Shown here: one piece after another, positions 17,018-26,538 of the stretch
How the letters are laid out: the number at the start of each line of letters is the position of its first letter
How positions within the stretch are numbered: position 1 is the first letter of the stretch
Notes under the pieces: generated by a model
Databases searched by the model: none
The model's input: the letters and a program-made list of their open reading frames with translations, nothing else
Told to the model about the DNA's origin: nothing
Origin: Paramoeba atlantica
Taxonomy: Eukaryota; Discosea
DNA: 64,000 nt
Assembly: GCA_977017575.1 (NCBI GenBank)
Contig: CDRNVI010000016.1
Coordinates: 248,001-312,000 of the forward strand
Direction of reading: 5' to 3'
Position numbers and translations under genes: made by a program

Positions 17018-19096
17018 ATGAGTGTCCCACTTCTACACAACCCATTTCGAGACCAAAACGCACCGAACAGCGCGATCACATCCGATTCTTCATCGATATC
17101 GGAGAGATTTAATTCAGACAATGTAAAAGAATCTCAAAGGCCGTGGAATACCGAGAGCAGGTCTTCGTTTCATCACCATTTAAAGAACATTTCCCCTGAC
17201 CTATACCAAAAATTGAATCCTGGTTCTCATGTTCAAGATACGAACTTTAGAGCTCCTGAAAAGAACCAGATATCCGCCAGTAAGGATGAAAACGTTACAC
17301 AGAAAGCTGACTCTGCTCCAGATAGTTCCTCTGATGGATCGCAAGCAGTTCCACTTTTTCACCGCTTTGCAACGGGAATTGGCACGAATTTGGGAGAATC
17401 TCTGGGTATTTCCCATACTACACTACTACAAAAAAAGTTACAAAACTTCTTTGACGCTTTTACGCCTTCCAATGCCCCAGAATCAAAACTTAGGAAAGAT
17501 GAGTGTCCTGTTCCTGGATTTACGCCACCGATCCCTTTGTCTGCATCCGAGCAGAGAAAAGAGATGCTTCGCCTCTATAAGGTAGTAAATACTAAAGCTG
17601 CCCAACAAGCTATGCGCAAGTCGGAAGTTGAGTTAGAGTATCATCAAGCGTGCGCATCTCAAGCGGAATTGCGTCAAATTCTTCATGACCTACAAAAAGA
17701 TCATGATACCATGGACGCTGATTTAGTAAAATGGGAACAGCAAGCTAATCGATGTTCTGCATTGTCACAGGAACAAGAAAAGCTGAAGCAAACTTTCCGA
17801 GATTTGGAGTTACAAAGAAAAGAGTTTGATGCATCGTTTGCTTCTCGAACCAAGCAGTGCGAAACGGAACTTGAAAGTCTACGATCAATATTGACAATGT
17901 TAAGCGCCCAGGTGTCTGAAAAGGATGTAGACCTCGAAGCCCTCAGGACTGATGTCGGCGTCGCAGAGGAAGGAAGCGTGCGCTTGTCATCGTTGGATAC
18001 GGCTACTGAGACCATGGAGAAGGAGCTTCAATCTTTACAAATTGATGTTGATATCATTAAACAACGTTACACACATGAATTAGAGGCTTCAGAAAGCGAA
18101 AATGAAAGCTTTCGTTCGCTTACGCAAGAATTGGAACAAGAAGTTTCGAGATCCCGCAAGATGAGGGCTGGTGTTGAACATCTCATACAAAAAGTGGATT
18201 CTGTCCCGGAAACGACGATTTCAAATTTGAACAACTATGTAGCGTTTTCAAAACAAGCATTCGCGGAAGCGAATACTATAATTTCGGACTGTAAAGACGC
18301 AATTCAATCGGTTTCTAAGGAGACAAGTGCTGTTCATGAACTAATGTTTCCTGCGGATGTTGCAATAGAAAAGTTCGCCGAGAAATTGAAAGTAAGAGAC
18401 CAGTCTCACTCCAGATTTCTAGGAAAAATCCAAGCACCCGTAAATCCAAACATCAGGAAAAATCAACAATTGATTACCACTGAACATATTGCGTCACATT
18501 CTGCTTCACCGGACTTAGCAACGGATACTTCAATGCATCTTTCTCTAGATCCCGATAGTGAAAGAAAGGCTCTGTTCGGTGAGCTTTCCCAAGAACTGGG
18601 CAATTCTTCTGTTTTTCAGTCAGTTGTTCTTTATGAGGCCGAAGAAAACACTTTGCGCGGTGAAACTGAAGGGAGGAAAATTAACGAGCAGAACACAACC
18701 TCTACGTCGCATTTGTTGTTAAAGAATGGAACGGGGGAGATGCACCTTGATGATAATACTGCTCCAAATGAATATGTTACGAATATAATGGAAACTTCAA
18801 CCTTTTTTGAGCTTCCTTCCACAACTCCGTCCGATGTGCTGCCTTCATTTCCACCAGGATTGAATTTACCTTTCAATGACTCGTTACCCTCGCAGGTATC
18901 CGAATATTGCGCTGGAAAGACGATGTCTCAAGTGAAAAACGTAACACAAGCTTCTAGCAGCGAAGCAGAATTTGACCCGGATCGTACCATTTTATTCGTG
19001 GAAGACGATCATCCACAAAATAAGAACTCTCGTGATGAGAATAGTACGAGCGAGTTTCCCATGTCGAACAAACGTTGGAAATTTGACTACAAATAA
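17018..19096 (+). CDS. Coiled-coil protein, 692 aa, function unknown
   Basis: I do not recognise this family. Residues 1-185 are polar and Ser/Asn-rich, with a short ordered patch FHRFATGIGTNLGESLG at about 110. Residues about 185-400 form a long charged coiled coil (QASQAELRQILHDLQKDHD and following heptads), and the C-terminal 260 residues are again low-complexity and acidic, ending in a basic KRWKFDYK. This head-coil-tail layout is common in kinetochore, centrosomal and nuclear-pore linkers, but nothing decides between them. ATG 17018 lies 65 bases after a possible acceptor. Expression context is unremarkable: same strand, own spacer on both sides. Confidence 0.72.
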   Translation: MSVPLLHNPFRDQNAPNSAITSDSSSISERFNSDNVKESQRPWNTESRSSFHHHLKNISPDLYQKLNPGSHVQDTNFRAPEKNQISASKDENVTQKADSAPDSSSDGSQAVPLFHRFATGIGTNLGESLGISHTTLLQKKLQNFFDAFTPSNAPESKLRKDECPVPGFTPPIPLSASEQRKEMLRLYKVVNTKAAQQAMRKSEVELEYHQACASQAELRQILHDLQKDHDTMDADLVKWEQQANRCSALSQEQEKLKQTFRDLELQRKEFDASFASRTKQCETELESLRSILTMLSAQVSEKDVDLEALRTDVGVAEEGSVRLSSLDTATETMEKELQSLQIDVDIIKQRYTHELEASESENESFRSLTQELEQEVSRSRKMRAGVEHLIQKVDSVPETTISNLNNYVAFSKQAFAEANTIISDCKDAIQSVSKETSAVHELMFPADVAIEKFAEKLKVRDQSHSRFLGKIQAPVNPNIRKNQQLITTEHIASHSASPDLATDTSMHLSLDPDSERKALFGELSQELGNSSVFQSVVLYEAEENTLRGETEGRKINEQNTTSTSHLLLKNGTGEMHLDDNTAPNEYVTNIMETSTFFELPSTTPSDVLPSFPPGLNLPFNDSLPSQVSEYCAGKTMSQVKNVTQASSSEAEFDPDRTILFVEDDHPQNKNSRDENSTSEFPMSNKRWKFDYK

Positions 19097-19970
19097 AAAG
19101 GCCGCATGTACATGTGCTGTGACCTGTTGCTACGCCTTAGTGCCGCCAAAAAAGTGGAAAACTATTCTTTCAATAAGTTACTTACTGTGCCCCGAATGAA
19201 GCCTTAGGTAGAGCTAGAATAAGTGAAGAGTTCTGGACGAACGTCGAAGAAAGTGTTTTTCTAGTTTTTGAATAGTTCAGATCAGTAAGTACAACTCATG
19301 CTTTTTTCTGTGCTGCCCACTAGTGATGCATTTCTTTTTGTCATTATTTTCTGAAAGTAACCTTAATATCATCAAAAGTATATTTTCGTTTCTTTTAATG
19401 AACAAAGTAAAGAAATTGTTTCCTTTTTTTCATTCAAAGATTCTCTTGATTCAAACCATGTAGATTTTCATATTCTCTTTATTCGAACGTTAGTCGTATC
19501 CTCAATTTTTGGCACCGAGCGCGTATGGACTGACCAGGAACTTGTATTTTAGAAAAATTTCATAAATATCTTACTGTATAGAGAACTACTATAACTTCGA
19601 CTTCATACTTTGTGAATATCATAGGACACTGTAAATGAGAGTCCTAGAATGCGTACGGTTAGAAATCAGAAAAGAATTTTATTTTTGCATTTACTTCTTA
19701 TAACAAACTCTGTTCTTCATCGATGCATCACATTTCCGAGATTTCACACACTTTTTTCTTTTCTCTCCACAAAAAAGAACATCTCATTTCATCACTACCA
19801 CCCCTTCTACCACCCCATCACTACCACCCCATCACTTCCACCCCTTCTCCATGACCCTCTAATCCCCACTACCATGTCAACCCCTCTATGGTGGGAACTC
19901 CGCCGTTGGTTCTCCCTGCCCCCCTCCCCCCTCCCCCCTCCGGGCCCGTCGCGCCGGAGCCCACCCCCGC
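19097..19970. other. Long intergenic region, 874 bases
   Basis: AT-rich to about 19780, then abruptly C-rich. From 19791 to about 19860 it holds imperfect short tandem units of CACTACCACCCC type on the + strand, before any coding sequence. Two ATGs at 19852 and 19874 are out of frame with the next gene, so the mature 5' end probably lies downstream of them. Confidence 0.5.
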
Positions 19971-20640
19971 ATGTGGCGCCCCGACCACCTCCTCCGCAAC
20001 CTCCCCAGCTCCCTCACCGGGGACGAGGTCAAGGCCGTGGCCTACCGCCCCCTCCCCCCGGCCCACACCGTGGAGGCCGAGGAGGACTTCCACACCAACT
20101 GTGTCCTCCACCGGGAGTACTACCCCCCCGAGTCCCGCACCCACTTCGGCACCGAGCTCGCCCCCGTGGCCTACTCCCCCACCGAGCGCGCGAGCCTCAT
20201 GACCCGACTGGCGGACCAGAAACAGGCCGAGGAGCGGTCCGCCCACCGCACCCACGACACCAGCGCCCAGGTCGGGAAGCAAATCCGTTTCGCCCCCGGG
20301 GAGGATGACGGGCAGCACGGCCCCGTCTCCGGGGTCGCGTACGAGATGGATGACCGCCGTCGGGGGTTCCTGGAGGCCCTCGCGGGGGTCCTCCCGGGCC
20401 GGGAGGCGTTGCAGGAGGCGTGTGGGCTGATCTACGGGTGTGACTCCTATGAGGGGAAACAAGGCTGGTTGGCCATGTTTTTTGGTACCCATGATGATGG
20501 GCTGGAGCAGCTCTCGGAGAAGATTGCGAATTTGCAGGAGGATGCGAGGGATCTGACAAAGGATGAAGCGATGCAAATGAATGAGGCGGAGGCGAGGGAG
20601 GGTCCGATTCCGAATGAGTATGTGGAGTATACTCCGGTGT
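19780..20640. other. GC-rich block with C-to-G skew switch (block 2)
   Basis: The C-rich half (19780 to about 20330) begins in non-coding DNA and continues into the next CDS. The G-rich half runs from about 20340 to 20640. The switch falls inside the reading frame. Because the pattern crosses the gene start, it cannot be explained by codon choice alone. Confidence 0.7.
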
Positions 20641-21113
20641 ATAAGTCGTACTTGCAGTACTGCCGTGGGGAGACGCGTACACCTTACTGTGAAAGTGATC
20701 TAGGAGACACAGGTCTGCTATCGCTATACCAAGAACGACTGCGTTGGAGGAAAATATTTGACAAACTTACGGGAAATTTGCACATGGAATCTAGCACGGC
20801 ATTTGATGAGATCCAAGGCGGGTGCAAATACTCCAGCAAGTCGACTGCTAAAAAAGTTGCTGTACATTCCTGCGCTCACCTGAAGAATCTTAACCTTACG
20901 GAGCAAGAAAAGATTGATGTGGAGCGTTTGGACCACCAGCTACGTACACTACGACTTTTCGATGCAAAGAAAGTCGAAATTCAACGTGAACTCGTGACCA
21001 GAGTAAATCTTGGGGTTGGAGGAAGTGTTACCCCAGATTATACACTTGGCAGTCCGCATACGACACCGGGAAATCCTCAGGATCCATTAAACCCTTTGGG
21101 AGGAAATATGTGA
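19971..21113 (+). CDS. Hypothetical protein, 380 aa
   Basis: No family recognised. The frame is open from about 19862, and ATG 19971 is its first in-frame methionine (MWRPDHLLRNLP). The N-terminal half is rich in His, Pro, Arg and Glu. A compact middle segment MDDRRRGFLEALAGVLPGRE (about residue 125) is followed by an amphipathic helical region, and the C-terminus is Gly/Pro/Thr-rich and looks disordered. Codons in the first 220 residues reflect GC-rich block 2, then usage returns to the AT-rich norm of the neighbours without any break in frame. That continuity argues against contamination or assembly chimerism. Confidence 0.7.
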   Translation: MWRPDHLLRNLPSSLTGDEVKAVAYRPLPPAHTVEAEEDFHTNCVLHREYYPPESRTHFGTELAPVAYSPTERASLMTRLADQKQAEERSAHRTHDTSAQVGKQIRFAPGEDDGQHGPVSGVAYEMDDRRRGFLEALAGVLPGREALQEACGLIYGCDSYEGKQGWLAMFFGTHDDGLEQLSEKIANLQEDARDLTKDEAMQMNEAEAREGPIPNEYVEYTPVYKSYLQYCRGETRTPYCESDLGDTGLLSLYQERLRWRKIFDKLTGNLHMESSTAFDEIQGGCKYSSKSTAKKVAVHSCAHLKNLNLTEQEKIDVERLDHQLRTLRLFDAKKVEIQRELVTRVNLGVGGSVTPDYTLGSPHTTPGNPQDPLNPLGGNM

Positions 21114-21301
21114 AGGGAATATAAGGGCTGTATTTGTAACGAAATATTTGTGGTACGACACGCAGTGGTAATCATGAAGCAAAAAACGGTTTCATGACGG
21201 TAAAGTGGCGCATATGCAACTGATTTCCTCGTTGATCTACACTGTCGGTACTATTATGATAAGTAGCTACTTGTATGCGTAGTTGAAATAAAATTTCTTT
21301 C

Positions 21302-21883
21302 ATGCCAAATTGTTTAGCCACGGATGCAGTGGCGAAGCCGAGTACTCTAACACGTTTTAAGACCCTGGGAGATTCACGAAACGTGAATGCGCACGAAGAA
21401 GACGCAGGAGTGGAGAGACTTAATGCAGTACTGCAACGTACACTAACGAAAGCCTCAAGTTTACTCAGTTGGATATGTAAAGATGCCGACGAAGCTTGGC
21501 GTGTAGCACATGCGTACTCCACTGTTGAAAAATGCGAGGTGCTGGTTGCACAGGACACAACTCGAAGCACTCTGTTAAAACAAATTTTTGGTTCTCTACC
21601 GGGCGGATCCATGGCATTCCGACTTAATCGATTACCCGATGGGAGATATGCCGTCCGCAGTGCGGATCTGTTGTATACAGTTCATCTGGATGAGTGGAAC
21701 GCAATATGCTCACCATTAACGAACCAAGAGAAGAAAAGAAAGGCAATATTTGTTTCGGATTCTGCTGCATATTGCCCGCTGTGTTATGAAGAACAAGATA
21801 GCCTTGAAGCTGCCAGAGCACATCTTCTATCAGCCTGTCTACGACGGCTTGCAGTGGTTACTGACCCTCCGATTCTTTTTTGA
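21302..21883 (+). CDS. Small zinc-finger-like hypothetical protein, 193 aa
   Basis: The start is ATG 21302, 188 bases after the previous stop. The C-terminal segment at about residues 158-178 reads CPLCYEEQDSLEAARAHLLSAC, a C-x2-C...H-x4-C arrangement that could bind zinc. The centre (about 85-135) is beta-like with RLNRLPDGRYAVRSADLLY. I do not recognise the family; a nuclear or ubiquitin-related role is possible but not shown. Confidence 0.65.
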   Translation: MPNCLATDAVAKPSTLTRFKTLGDSRNVNAHEEDAGVERLNAVLQRTLTKASSLLSWICKDADEAWRVAHAYSTVEKCEVLVAQDTTRSTLLKQIFGSLPGGSMAFRLNRLPDGRYAVRSADLLYTVHLDEWNAICSPLTNQEKKRKAIFVSDSAAYCPLCYEEQDSLEAARAHLLSACLRRLAVVTDPPILF

Positions 21884-22049
21884 TATTCATAAAGATATTG
21901 TACCAGCTGATATATAGAGCAAAAGTTTGAGGACTTATTGTCTCATATCGTTCCCCTTCGCTCATTCAGCTAAGCAAGACGACTTTCTTCTAAATTTTAA
22001 TTTATACATGTGATTTTATAGATATTCGTCGCACAACCATCGTTACTCC

Positions 22050-23291
22050 ATGACAAGCTATTCATCCATACGATTTTTTGTAAATCCTTTTCCGACGCCA
22101 CTGAAATTACTGGATTCTTCTCCCAAAGTAGATCATGAAGAGGCAGTTAAGGAACTTTTGCTATCGTTACATAATGGGTTAGCAGACGAGAAAAGGGAAG
22201 CGTACCTTTCCCACAATTACACTCTTTATACCGGACTAGGAGGTATTACATTCACTTATTGGGAGCTTTATCGCAGGAGTGGAAAAAGCGAATATTTGAA
22301 GAGAGCAAAAGATTTGCTAGAGCCTTGTCTTCAGTGGCTACTTTCATGTGATCGACATCGTTCTGACGTTTCTACCTTTTTTTGTGGCGACATCGGCATA
22401 CTTGTTACCGCAATCTGTGTGTCGTGTGCACAAGGACTAACACATAAAAGTGTGCGTTATTTTGATCTTTTGCAAGCAAGAGGGTGGAAAATAAAGTCTT
22501 TGAGAGAAAATTGCGACGAACTGTTATATGGTCGTGCGGGATATTTGTATGCATTATTCTATATCTGCCGGCACACATTTTTCTCGCTGCCCAGTGAATT
22601 AGTACAACGCCTGATTTCTCAAATTTTAGCCAATGCAGAATTCAGCTCTGAGTTTGGTAGTATCTGGTATTGGCATGGAAAACCGTACTTGGGGGCCGCG
22701 CATGGCACAGCAGGAATTTTACATGTCTTGTGGCATGCATATCCCATTCTTGAATGTGCCCAAAAAGACTTTATACAAAAATCTACGCTATCTCTCTGCA
22801 GAGCCTGCACCCAGCGCGCGGGTCTTCCGAATTGCGCGGAGTCGGGGAGTAAAAATTTATTAGTACACTTCTGTCATGGAGCTCCAGGTGCGATTCTACT
22901 TTTTTGTACTGCGTATAGATATTTTCCGTTCAAAGAGTACCTGGAAACTGCCGAGACACTTGCTTCTGTCGTCTGGGAATACGGGTTGCTTCGTAAAGGG
23001 GGAGGCCTTTGCCACGGAGTTGCAGGAAACGCATATTCCTTTTTAGCTTTATACAGAACTACACAAAAACTATGCTATCTCCATGCTGCAACTCACTTCG
23101 CATATGTAATGCGACATTCTCATGCTTGGGCTGAATCATGTTCAGCATACGATGACCCGCAACGACTGAAGCGCGGCCAGGCCGACCATAAATTGAGCCT
23201 TATGGAAGGTGAAGCAGGATCAGCCCTATTTTTCTCCGACATGAACAACCCTATGAATTCCGCTTTTCCAGGAGTGGAGCTCGCATGTTAA
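22050..23291 (+). CDS. LANCL1: LanC-like protein (LANCL)
   Basis: Eukaryotic relative of bacterial lanthionine cyclases, an alpha/alpha-barrel protein. In animals it adds glutathione to dehydrated Ser/Thr residues in damaged proteins. Barrel repeats carry glycine turns TGLGGITF (about 55), CGDIGILV (about 115), YGRAGYLYAL (about 165) and AHGTAGILHVL (about 225). The zinc ligands are present: Cys275 in HFCHGAPG, and Cys321-His322 in GLCHGVAGN, at positions very close to those of animal LANCL1. Length 413 is normal for the family. The start MTSYSSIRFF at 22050 is the first ATG of the frame. Membrane or glutathione binding cannot be judged from sequence alone. Confidence 0.92.
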   Translation: MTSYSSIRFFVNPFPTPLKLLDSSPKVDHEEAVKELLLSLHNGLADEKREAYLSHNYTLYTGLGGITFTYWELYRRSGKSEYLKRAKDLLEPCLQWLLSCDRHRSDVSTFFCGDIGILVTAICVSCAQGLTHKSVRYFDLLQARGWKIKSLRENCDELLYGRAGYLYALFYICRHTFFSLPSELVQRLISQILANAEFSSEFGSIWYWHGKPYLGAAHGTAGILHVLWHAYPILECAQKDFIQKSTLSLCRACTQRAGLPNCAESGSKNLLVHFCHGAPGAILLFCTAYRYFPFKEYLETAETLASVVWEYGLLRKGGGLCHGVAGNAYSFLALYRTTQKLCYLHAATHFAYVMRHSHAWAESCSAYDDPQRLKRGQADHKLSLMEGEAGSALFFSDMNNPMNSAFPGVELAC

Positions 23292-23799
23292 TCCTTTCTC
23301 GATACACGTAGTTTACCGCAAGCCTATCACATTTCCTAATTCCCCCAATTACTCCTCTCGGTGAAACCTTGCGAAAACCGAATAAACATTTGTGAAATGC
23401 CAAGAAACGCGAAATGTCATCCGAAACGGATGCCTCCGGGATTATTTGAGATGCCTAAAACGGACACTTGAAAACCTTATTACCATACGTTGTGGTTCCA
23501 TGGAACACGGAACACTGCTTCGGGAACACCGTTGTTAGTACAGTGACGTTAAAAAAAATATTTTGTTAAGGGACTATCTTTGAAATGAAAGACGAATAGT
23601 TATCATAGTATATGGGGGTTATGTAGGGGTATGTACACCGTGAGGGTCGTTACCTATGAAGCAGCTTCTACGGGGACCTGTAACACCTTTAAGTTAAAAC
23701 TATTATTGAGACTTTTCTTTTGATTTTTTTCGAGTGAAGTTTTTTTTGATAAAAAGATGGATTATTTCGTGATTAATAACGGTAAAAACAAGGTAAAAC
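23292..23799. other. Intergenic region after LANCL
   Basis: About 500 bases without a gene, moderately AT-rich, with several short imperfect inverted repeats such as CATCCGAAACGGATG near 23418. It leads into a transposon remnant. Confidence 0.4.
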
Positions 23800-24619
23800 T
23801 AATACTTTGTATGCCCCCCTTTCGCAGCAATCACCGCTCTCACACGGCGAGGCATGTTGCTCACTGTGGACGCGCATAGGGCACTGGGAAGTGCGTCCCA
23901 CACAACTTTGGCCCGTCCCCAAACTCAATCATTCCCTCGGGGTCCTTCTTACAAGCAGAAAGACGCCGTTTCAAATGGCCCCACATGTTCTCAATAGGAT
24001 TGAGATCTGGGGATTGCGGGGGCCACTTCAAAACCACATAGCTTTGGCTCGACAACCACTTGCTTGTGTATTTTGGGTCATTGGTGAGTCTGTAGTTAGT
24101 ATCTGGAGATATGTGCGGGGGTCTGTGAATCGCTGTGGGCTGCTGTGATTCGCCGTGAGTAGCTGTGAGTATTTTTTTTTCGTCGGAAGACCCCGAAGAA
24201 AGTATCATCGCCATTCGTTCATCCCTTTGCTCTTTAACACTCTTCGATGCAGTTCCCTTGTACGTTACCCACATGCGGCGCAACGTTTTCGATAGAACGG
24301 ATGTCGCCAGGGGGAAGCTCACGACGAAAATATTCCGCAACAGAAGTTGCCGCACGACGACTTTCGACTTACCCACAGTAAAGCTTCGCTGTATTATGCA
24401 GAGCACCTGGGCCACAAATGCGAATGTCAGTTTTCGTTGGCATACTGTCCACCCTTCGTAGACACAGCATGCTTCTTGGACTCTTTTTTGGTCTAACCCA
24501 CGCTTCGCACACTTTGCCACAACTTCGGGGCTCAAGGTCTGATGATCTTGCGGCTTATTGCAGGAGGGGCAAATGTTGCATCCAACAGGCACACAAAACT
24601 CAGAACAATGTCCACACAT
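23800..24619 (-). pseudogene. Tc1/mariner transposase remnant joined to an unknown Cys-rich segment
   Basis: Reading the minus strand, an open frame at 24619-23861 ends in a recognisable Tc1 C-terminal core: NDPKYTSKWL...WPPQSPDLNPIENMWGHLKRRL, including the last acidic catalytic residue. Past the frame's end (to about 23800) the typical Tc1 tail SMPRRVRAVIAAKGG can be read in another frame. The first two catalytic Asp residues and the N-terminal HTH are missing. The upstream half of the frame (about 130 residues) is not Tc1-like: it begins CGHCSEFCVP and CPSCNKPQ, a cysteine-rich zinc-ribbon-like start from another source. The locus is a chimera of two dead elements or a Tc1 insertion into an older one. 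Confidence 0.6.
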
Positions 24620-25000
24620 TGCAAGTGAAGCTCATTGCTCACTGGTGTGCTCGTTGCTGCAACCAAGGCAGGAGGAGGGAGTCCGTCACGGAACTGCGTC
24701 AACTTATCGCAGTGAAAACAGTGTAAACGCACATACCGTATAATGTGTCAACATCTTTGCAGCGACCAACGATGCCACATGCTGGATTACATGTCGATCC
24801 GATTTAAGGAAGCCCGTGAATAGTTTGCCATCGAGGAGATATTCCAAGAGTTAAGCTTCTGGTTGCATCCCCTGCTCCTTCATCCGAAACTCACACAGAA
24901 CGCGAATTTGGTCATACATATTTATGTTGCGCATAGAAAACAAAAAGAATCTCTTCCACAGGCTTACTGTACGCTCCATGAGGCTTAAAAGGTCCTCTTA
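24620..25000 (-). pseudogene. Older minus-strand coding remnant, unidentified
   Basis: Continuing upstream on the minus strand, stretches of readable protein persist across several stops and frame changes (for instance LHCFHCDKLTQFRDG, and RNINMYDQIRVLCEFRMK further out). Together with the Cys-rich segment next to it, this suggests one decayed gene of a mobile element of unknown superfamily. Confidence 0.3.
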
Positions 25001-25790
25001 GAGGGGTGGACCGCCAAAATTACGATTACTTGGCGCACCCGGCCGCACCCAGCCGCACCCGCTAAACCTAAGCTGTTTCAATGGGCGAAAACACTTGGTG
25101 AATTTTTGGACGCCTGAGCGTCCGCTTTGAGTCCGAACTTTTTGGTCTTGGATAGAGGCAGGTGATTTTTCAAGAGGCGCATGGTAAAGCGAAACTGACA
25201 TTGTTTGCAAATCAAGAACACATCATCCGACAAAAATAGTGATTTGGGGGGCTATTGCAGGTAACGGGCAAGGAGTAGGAGTGAAGTGTTGTTTAGTCCC
25301 ACTTTTTCCAGTCTTCTGAAGCAAGTTGAATGTTTTTTAAGATTTCCTTGTAATTGTTCACTCACTGCAGACGAATCGCCAATATATGCTCGTAGAGTTT
25401 TTATCGTCTGAGATGCTGCCCTAACTCCTTCGCTCTTCAGCTTGTCGGGTACCTGTGTCATGCTTAGGCCTCCGAACCATACGCATTTTTCTTTCGCCAT
25501 TTTAACTTGTTTTTCGTCGAGAAGCTCGTGTAGCCTTTTGAAGGCCTTTGCGATTGAGTCGGGATTTTCGGATGCCAACTTTACCCCACCTGGTTTACGT
25601 TTCTGGAGGCAAGGCCCAACTGTAAGCGAAGCCCACATCTGGAGGTAAAAGCTCCCGTTCGCGAGCAAGGCCCTACTGTGAGCGTAGCCCTGGGACAAAA
25701 TTATTTTTTTTGTAGAACTGTATTTATACTTTGAGCCGCACCCGACCGCACCCGGCCGCACCCGCTCGCACCGAGCCCGGTTCACCCCTC
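25001..25790. mobile_element. TIR element H, 790 bp, TTA target duplication (Harbinger-like)
   Basis: Ends read GAGGGGTGGACCG at 25001 and the inverted CGGTTCACCCCTC ending at 25790. Both are flanked by TTA (24998-25000 and 25791-25793), the 3-base duplication typical of PIF/Harbinger. A ten-base unit of GCCGCACCCG type is repeated three to four times in the same orientation near both ends (about 25032-25066 and 25735-25772). No Harbinger transposase is seen. The interior encodes an RT-like fragment instead. Confidence 0.55.
25252..25785 (-). pseudogene. Reverse-transcriptase-like fragment, probable LINE relic
   Basis: An open stretch of up to 177 codons on the minus strand inside element H. 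Its second half resembles the end of the palm and the thumb of a non-LTR reverse transcriptase: a segment ending KEKCVWFGGLS, then IKTLRAYIGDSSAVSEQL and the helical tail LLLLARYLQ. The RT catalytic YxDD region is not present. This is a fossil fragment. A chance resemblance is possible, and it is unclear whether it was captured by element H or lies there by nesting. Confidence 0.35.
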
Positions 25791-26038
25791 TTAATAATTT
25801 GCTTTCTTATAATAATTAAAACTATTAATAATTTCAATTACAAAAATTATTACGGCTGCTATGGTTCCACTTTCTTTCCTGATGACGCACAGACTACATA
25901 TATTCGTAGACCTTTTTTGAAGAACACATGAAAATCTGTTGTCCCGACTGATAAGATTTGATATGCTTTTGTCTTGGCAAAATTGCATTTGCAAATAAAA
26001 GTGTCAGTACATTCATTCCCGTTACCCCCTTAGATATC

Positions 26039-26105
26039 CTAGTACGCTACTTATCCTCTTTTGTGATGAAACCTCTGGGTCACGAGAGGATAAGTAGCGT
26101 ACTAG
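26039..26105. repeat. Perfect 21-bp-arm inverted repeat
   Basis: Arms at 26039-26059 and 26085-26105 (CTAGTACGCTACTTATCCTCT and its exact complement) enclose a 25-base loop. There is no T run and no ORF. It looks like a foldback element or the two ends of a nearly emptied TIR element. Confidence 0.65.
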
Positions 26106-26226
26106 TTTACAGAGAAATTATTCAGAATCTTTTCTTAAAAAATTCATTCGTAAAATTTTTAAGAGTTATTATATGTAACTCTTTGTGTATAACTCAGTTA
26201 TACACAGTTGAGGTGAGGCCCAATGT

Positions 26227-26312
26227 GAGATTACGAGAGAATACGTAAGATCATGCGAGATCACGTGAGATCATGCGAGATCACGCGAAATCATGCGAGA
26301 TCACGCGAGATT
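26227..26312. repeat. Tandem 10-bp repeat rich in GATC
   Basis: About eight head-to-tail units of GAGATCACGC / GAGATCATGC, degrading at both edges. No coding potential. Confidence 0.65.
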
Positions 26313-26538
26313 AAACCCGATTTATACCCGGAGCCCCTTAGTTATATTCAGAAATACATACATGTACATCGGTAGATACAGTTCAATATGAGTGTCAGTA
26401 CATCAATATCCTATATTAGTAGTTGAACTACCAAGTTTAACGATCCGCTCTTAGTAGTAGTACTATTGTTTCGAAACGGATTTCTCCGCCACGCTAGTCG
26501 CCATTGACATCTCCGTACAACGTGGCAACACCCGAATA

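Noticed and set aside
19649-20308. Plus-strand ORF starting before block 2
   Set aside because: It becomes Pro/Arg/His low complexity throughout the GC-rich part and loses any pattern. The 19971 frame continues sensibly beyond the block.
19869-20576. Minus-strand ORF opposite the 380-residue gene
   Set aside because: Gly/Val/Leu-rich translation of the C-rich strand. It is stop-poor because of base composition only.
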